A stretch of 64,000 bases of DNA from Fischerella muscicola PCC 7414 (lineage in GTDB: Bacteria; Cyanobacteriota; Cyanobacteriia; Cyanobacteriales; Nostocaceae), in the NCBI RefSeq assembly GCF_000317205.1, contig NZ_AJLK01000073.1, positions 1 to 64,000 on the forward strand, in the 5' to 3' direction. Both the position numbers and the translations under genes were made by a program. Position 1 is the first letter of the stretch. Each line of letters starts with the position of its first letter. The notes below the pieces were generated by a model. It saw nothing but the letters and a program-made list of their open reading frames with translations. It was not told where the DNA came from and searched no databases. Positions 44,634-51,857 of the stretch are shown here, piece after piece.

Positions 44634-47600
44634 TTGTGCCAAATTCATCTCACGACATTGCCATTGTTGGTATGTCTGCCTTATTTCCTGGAGCTAAGGA
44701 TCTGCGTACATACTGGCAAAACATTTTAAATCAGGTTAATGCTGTTGGGGACGCACCCGATAAATGGGCAAAGCCTTATTTTGACCCTGATTCCACAGCA
44801 AATGACCGCATCTACACCCGTAAAGGTGGTTTTTTAGGAGACTTGGCTGAATTCAATCCCCTGGAATTTGGGATCATGCCCAGTTCGGTGGATGGTGGTG
44901 AACCAGATCACTTTCTTGCTCTCAAACTTTCTTGGGAAGCGCTGCAAGATGCAGGCTACATTGATCGCCCCTTCAACCGAGAAAAAACAGGTATTATTCT
45001 GGGTCGTGGTACTTACATCAACCGGGGCTACAATACACTGTTGCAACATGGTCAAATTGTAGATCAGACCTTGGATTTGCTAACGCAATTGCATCCAGAC
45101 CTAGATGAAAATACGTTAAATGAGATCCGCAAACAGCTAAAAGCTAGCTTGCCACCTTTTACAGCTGAGATGGCGCCAGGACTAGTGCCGAATGTAATTA
45201 CAGGCCGCATTGCGAATCGCCTCAACTTGATGGGGCCTAATTACATTATTGATGCAGCTTGCGCTTCTTCCTTAATTGCTGTGGAACTGGCGATGAAAGA
45301 GCTATTAAGCGATCGCTGCGACATGGTTTTAGCGGGGGGTGTTCATGCTTCTACCCCACCGCAAATTAACATGATTTTCTGTCAGTTGGGTGCTTTGTCT
45401 CGCAGCGATATTAAACCTTTTGACAGCAAAGCCAGTGGTACGCTGCTGGGGGAAGGTTTGGGAATTTTAGTTTTGAAACGGTTACGCGACGCCGAAAAAG
45501 ATGGCGATCGCATCTATGCCGTTCTCAAAGGTGTTGGGAGTTCCAGTGATGGCAAGGCTTTGGGACTTTTAGCACCACGTTTAGAAGGGGAAGTACTGGC
45601 ACTACAACGTGCCTACCAAGACAGTAGTATTGATCCTACGACTGTCGGCATGATTGAAGCGCATGGTACAGGCATCGCCTTGGGAGATCAAACAGAGGTA
45701 CGCTCCTTAACCCAAATTTTTGGTCAGCGTCAGGAGCAATTACCTAAGTGTGCTTTGGGTTCTGTGAAATCAATGATTGGTCACTGTATTCCCGCCGCCG
45801 GTGCAGCAGGACTTATCAAAACAGCACTGGCACTTTATCACAAAATCTTGCCACCAACGCTGTGCAATGAGGTGAATCCTGGGCTAGAAATCGAAAAGAC
45901 TCCCTTTTATATCAATACACAGGCACGACCCTGGATTCATGGCGATCGCTCCACACCGAGACGGGCAGGTGTCAACTCTTTTGGCTTTGGTGGTATTAAT
46001 GCTCATGCTGTCTTAGAAGAGTACCCAACCCAACCTGTACAATCAACTAAGTTACTACACCAGCAATGGCCTACAGAACTGCTGTTGTTCTCAGGTGATA
46101 GTCGTTCAGTACTAATTGAACGCATTCATCAAGTCCAACAAGTACTGCAAAATCATCCCCAAGCCTGGGGCTTAAGCCCCACGCTACTGGCTGAAATTGC
46201 CTACACCCTATCAACTCATTCAGTCGGTTCCCATCGTCTGGCTGTAGTCGCCAAGGATATCTCAGAATTACAGAAAAAACTCAGCCAGGCAGTTGAGAAA
46301 TTACAAATTTCTCCCAAAAGCCGATTGCAAACTCGTAACGGCATTTATTATGCAGAAGTTGATGCCAATGCCAATCCTGGCAAGACAGCCTTTATATTTC
46401 CTGGTGAAGGGTCGCAATATCCCCAGATGCTGGCTGATTTGTGCCTTTATTTTCCGCAAGTACGCGAGTGGTTTGACTTTTTAGACGCTACTTTTAGTGA
46501 GAGACGTGCTTATTTACCCAGCCAACTGATTTTTCCACCACCGACTAGTTTAACGGAAACAGAACGTCACCATGCTCAGCGACGACTATTTGATATGGAT
46601 GTCGCTTCCGAGACTGTGTTTACTGCCAGCATGGCATTGTACGAATTGCTATGTAAATTAGGCGTTAACTGCGATGTCATGGTGGGACACAGCACAGGCG
46701 AGAATGCAGCGCTGATTGCTTCTGGTACTGTCCGCTTGTCTGACCGGATGGAATTGATGTCCAAAATGCGCCTCCTCAATCAGATTTACCTAGATTTAGA
46801 GGTGGCAAACAATATTCCCAAGGGCGCACTGTTAACAGTTGGGGCGATTGAACCTAAGGTTTTGCAACAAGTTTTAGATGAGTTTGATGGACGCTTACAT
46901 GTGGCAATGGATAATTGCCCAAATCAAGTAGTTCTGTTTGGCAGTGTCAATGATATTGATGCAGTCACCAGTAAGTTGCAAGCAGTAGGTGGTATCTGTA
47001 CCCGTCTGCCTTTTGATCGTGCCTATCACACATCTTTGTTTGCACCTGTGGGGACTGCCTTCCTGGCATTCTACAATGATTTAGATGTAGGTTCTGGTCA
47101 CACACCTCTTTACAGCTGTGCTACTGCGGCTCCCTTTCCCCAGGAACCACAAGCGATTCGGGCGTTAGCAGCACAACAATGGTCTAGTCGAGTGCGCTTT
47201 CGGGAAACAGTTCTACAGCTGTATGAGAGTGGAGTTAAAAATTTTATTGAGGTTGGGCCTAGCAGTAATCTTACTGCCTTTGTCAGTGATATTCTTCACG
47301 GTCAAGAACACCAAGCCATAGCCAGCAACAGCCAACGGCAATCTGGCTTGGAACAGATTCAGCATTTGCTAGCACGGCTGTTCGTCAACGGTAATCCTGT
47401 GGATACAAACGCGTTGTACTTGCATCGACAAATTACTCCTATTAGCCTAGATACGACAACGCAAGTTCGCCAAATTCACAAGTCCAGTCCTGTGTTAGAA
47501 CTGACCATGCCAGTTCTGCGCTTGCAACCAGACTTTGTTAACACTGTCCGGGAAAAATTGCAAGCAAGCAAAGATGTTTCTGTTTCTCATGCGACTGCGA

Positions 47601-49693
47601 TCGCATCAACGTCACCCAACCCACCTGTGGTAAAACGGCCAGAACCATTAGCAAAGGACTCATCTAGCACGATTCCGGTTGTGGCAAACGTAGTATCAAC
47701 AAATGTGAATGACACAGTTGCCATTACCACACCTGTGAGAAATAGTGTAGTAGAAAACAGTAATTATCCTGTAGATGTAGTTACTCTTAGCACATCGATA
47801 ATTTCTGCAAATGCAGGGGAAGACCAATTTTATACCGATGAAGAGCAACGCTTGTCAATTATCTTTGACCACTTCGACTTAATGCAAGAATTCCTTGATA
47901 GTCAAGCACGAGTCATGACAGCGCTGCACTCTCACCTAGCTGGTGTAGACAATGGGTTGATTGCTCCTTTTGTCAATATGTCTTTAGCACTGCCAGAAGT
48001 CAACTACTGGCAATCATCCACCTTTGATGAAACTTTCCCGCTGTTAGGTGAGATTCTGGAACACGATGCCCAGCATCTTTACTGCCAACGTTGCTTTGAT
48101 ATGCAGCGAGATATTTTTCTCTACGACCACACTATTGGCGGCCAAGTATCTCAAAGGCATTTAGACTTGTTTCCACTACCTGTAATTCCATTCACTGTTA
48201 GCATGGAAACCCTTGCAGAAGCAGCAGTTTACCTGGTGGGTCAAGATAAGGTAGTAGTGGGACTTTATGATCTACGCGGTTATCGTTGGCTGGCTTTAGA
48301 TCGTGGCGAACTCACTCTCAAGATCAAAGCACGGTTGCAACCCCAACCAGATGCCCAAACTTGGGAAGTAAAGGTACAACTGTTCCAAGTGGGACAAGGC
48401 AGCACTATCGATCACTTGGTATTTGAGGGTAATGTACGTCTGGCAAATCAGTTTCCAGCATCGCCATTACCACTGCCTTTTCACCTCGAGACACCTGCAC
48501 CTTCCCGTTGGTCTGATGCCGATTTATACCGCACCGGGATGTTCCATGGTCCACGTTTCCAAGGCGTGAGGCACATTCGCCAATGGGGTTTACAGGGAAT
48601 TGAAGCTGATTTGGAAGCGATCGCCATTGAAGATTTCTTCAGTAATACCCAACAGCCAATTTTTCAAATAGATGCAGGTTTGCTTGATGCTGCTGGACAA
48701 TTAGTCGGGTACTGGGTTTCGGAACAGTTTGGCACAGATTTTAATGTTTTCCCCTTCCAAGTACGGGCATTTCATCAGTACGTATTACCCCTACCGCCCA
48801 ACAGTGCAGTGTTGTGTCGGGGCTTAATGCGTTTTACTAGTGAGTGGCAAACTGAGGCTAGCTTTGATTTTCTGGATGTCACAGGTCGGGTAATCGCTCG
48901 TCTAGAAGGATGGCAAGACCGTTATTTTAGCGTGCCACATAGATATTACCAATGTCGCTTGCATCCCCAAACAGCTTATTTATCAGATGCTTGGCTACAA
49001 GCAGAAACTCAAATGGTGGTGCGACGGATTGAACCCTTCCCAGAACATTTTCTAGATGATTCTTGGAGTATTTGGAAACGTGTTCTAGCACATCTCATGC
49101 TCAATGAATCAGAACGCCTTTTCTGGTACAATCTACCAGAAAAAGGGACAGAACGTACGGATTGGTTAATTGGTTGCATTGCTGCTAAAGATGCCGTCCG
49201 TCAGTGGGCAAAGCAAAACTTTAATTTGGAACTTGCCCCGATTGATATCGAAGTTATTAGCACTATCACAGGTAAGCCTGTTGTCCGTTGTCCAGAGTTG
49301 AAGGCGATGGCAGGAGTTTTACCAGAAATTGCCATTAGTCACAGTCAAGGTTTTGTAGTCGCAGCGATCGCACACCCAGGACAATCCATCGGTATTAATA
49401 TTGAACATTTTGACTCTGTACCCGTGGAAGACTTAATGGCTACCGCCTTCAGTGAATACGAACTGCAACGACTGCCACAACGACACCAGAGTAACATCAT
49501 TGGGCTGTGGTCTGCGAAGCAAGCGGTAGCCCAAGCACTAGGTACAGGACTGCAAAGCAATCTGACACAGTTGTTAATTACCCACGTTTCCAGTGATGGA
49601 CAATCGGTCACTGTTAACTATGGCAATGAATCATTTGTGGTCCAGCTTTGTTACGGCGATCGCGAAGTATTGGCTATTTGTCAGCACTCCTGA
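44630..49693 (+). CDS. Polyketide synthase subunit: KS-AT-DH-PPTase(-like)
   Basis: 1687 residues from the ATG at 44630, which forms an ATGA overlap with the preceding stop and is preferred to a TTG at 44594. The ketosynthase (about 8-450) has Cys211 in IDAACASSLIAVE, EAHGTGIALGD and SMIGHCIPAAG, so it is a complete KS rather than a chain-length factor. The acyltransferase (about 587-880) has FIFPGEGSQYP and Ser688 in VGHSTGENAALI. The dehydratase hotdog pair (about 1150-1370) shows His1167 in YDHTIGGQVS and Asp1348 in DAGLLDAAGQL. The last 200 residues are a phosphopantetheinyl-transferase domain (ISHSQGFVVAAIA, GINIEHF, WSAKQAVAQALGTG) whose metal-binding motifs are altered (Asn1590, Gln1631). 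The layout recalls PUFA and enediyne synthases that end in a PPTase. Confidence 0.9.
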   Translation: MIVPNSSHDIAIVGMSALFPGAKDLRTYWQNILNQVNAVGDAPDKWAKPYFDPDSTANDRIYTRKGGFLGDLAEFNPLEFGIMPSSVDGGEPDHFLALKLSWEALQDAGYIDRPFNREKTGIILGRGTYINRGYNTLLQHGQIVDQTLDLLTQLHPDLDENTLNEIRKQLKASLPPFTAEMAPGLVPNVITGRIANRLNLMGPNYIIDAACASSLIAVELAMKELLSDRCDMVLAGGVHASTPPQINMIFCQLGALSRSDIKPFDSKASGTLLGEGLGILVLKRLRDAEKDGDRIYAVLKGVGSSSDGKALGLLAPRLEGEVLALQRAYQDSSIDPTTVGMIEAHGTGIALGDQTEVRSLTQIFGQRQEQLPKCALGSVKSMIGHCIPAAGAAGLIKTALALYHKILPPTLCNEVNPGLEIEKTPFYINTQARPWIHGDRSTPRRAGVNSFGFGGINAHAVLEEYPTQPVQSTKLLHQQWPTELLLFSGDSRSVLIERIHQVQQVLQNHPQAWGLSPTLLAEIAYTLSTHSVGSHRLAVVAKDISELQKKLSQAVEKLQISPKSRLQTRNGIYYAEVDANANPGKTAFIFPGEGSQYPQMLADLCLYFPQVREWFDFLDATFSERRAYLPSQLIFPPPTSLTETERHHAQRRLFDMDVASETVFTASMALYELLCKLGVNCDVMVGHSTGENAALIASGTVRLSDRMELMSKMRLLNQIYLDLEVANNIPKGALLTVGAIEPKVLQQVLDEFDGRLHVAMDNCPNQVVLFGSVNDIDAVTSKLQAVGGICTRLPFDRAYHTSLFAPVGTAFLAFYNDLDVGSGHTPLYSCATAAPFPQEPQAIRALAAQQWSSRVRFRETVLQLYESGVKNFIEVGPSSNLTAFVSDILHGQEHQAIASNSQRQSGLEQIQHLLARLFVNGNPVDTNALYLHRQITPISLDTTTQVRQIHKSSPVLELTMPVLRLQPDFVNTVREKLQASKDVSVSHATAIASTSPNPPVVKRPEPLAKDSSSTIPVVANVVSTNVNDTVAITTPVRNSVVENSNYPVDVVTLSTSIISANAGEDQFYTDEEQRLSIIFDHFDLMQEFLDSQARVMTALHSHLAGVDNGLIAPFVNMSLALPEVNYWQSSTFDETFPLLGEILEHDAQHLYCQRCFDMQRDIFLYDHTIGGQVSQRHLDLFPLPVIPFTVSMETLAEAAVYLVGQDKVVVGLYDLRGYRWLALDRGELTLKIKARLQPQPDAQTWEVKVQLFQVGQGSTIDHLVFEGNVRLANQFPASPLPLPFHLETPAPSRWSDADLYRTGMFHGPRFQGVRHIRQWGLQGIEADLEAIAIEDFFSNTQQPIFQIDAGLLDAAGQLVGYWVSEQFGTDFNVFPFQVRAFHQYVLPLPPNSAVLCRGLMRFTSEWQTEASFDFLDVTGRVIARLEGWQDRYFSVPHRYYQCRLHPQTAYLSDAWLQAETQMVVRRIEPFPEHFLDDSWSIWKRVLAHLMLNESERLFWYNLPEKGTERTDWLIGCIAAKDAVRQWAKQNFNLELAPIDIEVISTITGKPVVRCPELKAMAGVLPEIAISHSQGFVVAAIAHPGQSIGINIEHFDSVPVEDLMATAFSEYELQRLPQRHQSNIIGLWSAKQAVAQALGTGLQSNLTQLLITHVSSDGQSVTVNYGNESFVVQLCYGDREVLAICQHS

Positions 49694-49743
49694 CTATTGC
49701 CAAATTCTCAAATTAATCAGAAGTTTCTTTCACAGCAACCTTT

Positions 49744-50031
49744 ATGCAAGCCATAGACTCTCCAATTCAATCAACAATTATTGAGATCCTCAAAGATATC
49801 ATCCAAGACTGGGATTTGGAATCTGATGAGATCAGTCTCGAGACCCAATTAGTAGCAGACCTTAGCTTTGCCTCTATCGATATCATTCATTTTGTTGTTG
49901 CCATAGAAGACCATTTCAAACAGAAATTCGGGTTCGCTCAATTATTGATGCAGGATGGTCGTTACGTTGACGACCTGAACTTAGGTCAACTTGTGAATTT
50001 TGTTTCTAGTCAATTAAACGGAGGGGTGTGA
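49744..50031 (+). CDS. Free-standing acyl carrier protein
   Basis: 95 residues. It is a typical ACP fold with an acidic N-terminal helix (TIIEILKDIIQDWDLESDEI), then LVADLSFASIDIIHFVVAIED carrying the presumed phosphopantetheine Ser. The residue before that Ser is Ala rather than the usual Asp. It lies 50 bp after the KS-AT-DH-PPTase gene, and its stop overlaps the phosphodiesterase start (TGATG), so it belongs to the operon. It probably carries the finished or a specialised acyl group for transfer, possibly with the next gene product (inference). Confidence 0.87.
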   Translation: MQAIDSPIQSTIIEILKDIIQDWDLESDEISLETQLVADLSFASIDIIHFVVAIEDHFKQKFGFAQLLMQDGRYVDDLNLGQLVNFVSSQLNGGV

Positions 50032-51629
50032 TGACAAAAACATTATTTATTGGATTAGATGGTGCAACTTTTACCGTTATCAATGAAATGATCCGCGACC
50101 TACCTGATGTAGGTGTGACGATGCCTTTTTTGAAACAGTTTATTGAAAACGGTGCAAGGGCAAAATTGCTTTCTACTCCCAATCCTCTTACTCCTCCGGC
50201 TTGGGTTTCCATCATGACTGGTCGTACTCCTGGAAATCACGGCGTTTATGACTTCATTCGCGCTGAAGAAAAAGCAGGGGACGTTTATTTTACCCTGTAC
50301 GATGCTAGAGACATTCGTACAGAAACTATTTGGTCGATCGCCAGCCGCCAAAATTGTACAGTTGTAGCTTTAAACTTTCCTTTCACTGCCCCACCCCTAC
50401 CTATTAATGGAGCTTTAATACCAGGTTTTGTTCCCTGGAAACACCTGCGTCGCAACACAACTCCAGGTAATTTATATGATCGCCTCAAGGAAATCCCAGA
50501 TTTTGATCCCAAGGAATTAGCTTGGGACTTTGACCGCGAAAAACAAACCTTGGAGGTTATGACCGATGAGGATTTAGAAAACTGGGTTCGCTATCATATC
50601 CCCCGTGATGAACAATGGTTCCGGATTGCTGAGAAACTTCTCAAAGAAGATAATCCCGACTTGATGGCAGTGTTGTTTGATGGCGTAGATAAACTCCAGC
50701 ACCAAATCTGGATGTTTCTCGACCCAGCTTTGATACCTGCTAATCCTTCCCCTTGGCAAAAACGGATGCGGGAACTGTGTCTGGAGTATTTCCGTAAGTT
50801 AGATACTTATATTCAGCGCCTAGTGGAACTTGCTGGCCCTGAAGCTCAGGTATTTATGGCCTCAGATCACGGCTTCACAGCTACAACAGAAGTGGTTCGC
50901 ATCAATACCTTTTTGCATGAAAAAGGTTATCTAGTATGGAAAGAAACAGATGGTTCTGAAGCCAGTAATAGACGTGAATCAAGTTGGTTTGCCAATCTAG
51001 ATTGGGATAAAACTTTAGCTTACTGCCGTACTCCCTCTAGTAACGGCATTACAATCCGTGTAGCCGAAAAACCAGGAGAAGCGGGTGTTCAGCCTTCAGA
51101 ATACGAAGCCTTCCGCGAAAAACTAATTCGTGATTTGGAGAATTTCCGAGATCCGAATACAGGCGAAAGGATTATCCAAGCAATTCATAAACGGGAAGAT
51201 GTTTATTCTGGAGCTGCTATGCATGAGGCTCCTGACTTAACTCTAGTGCTGCGCGACTATGGTTTTGTCTCAATCAAAAATTACGAACCTGCCGTTGAAC
51301 CGCGTGAGACACCAGGAGGAACTCATCATCCTGACGGTATTTTCCTAGCAGGAGGATACGGAGTTAAATCCAACTATGAAGGGAAACGCCAAAATGTCGT
51401 AGATGTTCCAGCCGCTCTGCTGTATAGTCTTGGCCTTTCTGTACCCGCAGATTTTGAAGGTTATGTACCTGAAGAGTTCTTCACTGAAACTCATTTAGAT
51501 TTAAAACCGATCAAAATAGGTGCTTCTACTGTTACCGGCGAAGAAGCAAATACAGGAACTGGCGATATTAGTGAGGACGAAAAACAACAAATTATTGCTC
51601 AGCTACAAATGCTTGGCTACATGGAGTAA
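50031..51629 (+). CDS. Alkaline-phosphatase-superfamily phosphodiesterase/transferase
   Basis: 532 residues. The start is ATG 50031, with GGAGG 6 bases upstream; the in-frame GTG at 50028 is too close to that site. Type I phosphodiesterase/nucleotide pyrophosphatase features are visible: metal ligand LFIGLDGATF, nucleophile region PPAWVSIMTGRTPGNHGVYD, FDGVDKLQHQIW, MASDHGFTATTE and GGTHHPDGIFLAGGYG. No signal peptide or membrane helix is obvious, so it should act in the cytoplasm. Because its start overlaps the ACP stop, it is part of the polyketide operon. It may hydrolyse or transfer a phospho-, phosphoalcohol- or sulfo-group on the lipid product (inference). The nucleophile may be the Ser or Thr of the WVSIMTG segment. 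Confidence 0.87.
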   Translation: MTKTLFIGLDGATFTVINEMIRDLPDVGVTMPFLKQFIENGARAKLLSTPNPLTPPAWVSIMTGRTPGNHGVYDFIRAEEKAGDVYFTLYDARDIRTETIWSIASRQNCTVVALNFPFTAPPLPINGALIPGFVPWKHLRRNTTPGNLYDRLKEIPDFDPKELAWDFDREKQTLEVMTDEDLENWVRYHIPRDEQWFRIAEKLLKEDNPDLMAVLFDGVDKLQHQIWMFLDPALIPANPSPWQKRMRELCLEYFRKLDTYIQRLVELAGPEAQVFMASDHGFTATTEVVRINTFLHEKGYLVWKETDGSEASNRRESSWFANLDWDKTLAYCRTPSSNGITIRVAEKPGEAGVQPSEYEAFREKLIRDLENFRDPNTGERIIQAIHKREDVYSGAAMHEAPDLTLVLRDYGFVSIKNYEPAVEPRETPGGTHHPDGIFLAGGYGVKSNYEGKRQNVVDVPAALLYSLGLSVPADFEGYVPEEFFTETHLDLKPIKIGASTVTGEEANTGTGDISEDEKQQIIAQLQMLGYME

Positions 51630-51710
51630 CAAGAATTTTAAGTTAACTTGCTAGGGAGTATAACAAATACCCCAATCCTGTTAAACACTGGTATGAGCAA
51701 GAAAATAGAG

Positions 51711-51736
51711 GGGAGAAATTTATTAGTTTCTCTCCC
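51711..51736 (+). terminator. Possible attenuator/terminator after the polyketide operon
   Basis: GGGAGAAA (51711-51718) pairs with TTTCTC-CC (51727-51736, one bulged base). It is followed only by a short T-poor stretch, so termination would be partial. It separates the phosphodiesterase gene from the HlyD-type gene. Confidence 0.35.
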
Positions 51737-51857
51737 TTATCTGATCCAGACAAATTTCATCAACTAAAAAACTTCTGCTTTGAGTAACAATATCTAAAAC
51801 AAACTTTTATCACACAAATAAGTAAAATTTTGAGCCAAAAATTTCTGTTTATTTCTC

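Noticed and set aside
35962-51629. Calling the cluster the classical heterocyst glycolipid (hgl) island with hgl gene symbols
   Set aside because: Domain content is similar, but hetM/hglB, hetN and hetI are absent here and the phosphodiesterase and PPTase fusion are extra. Without a KS phylogeny, gene symbols would be guesses.
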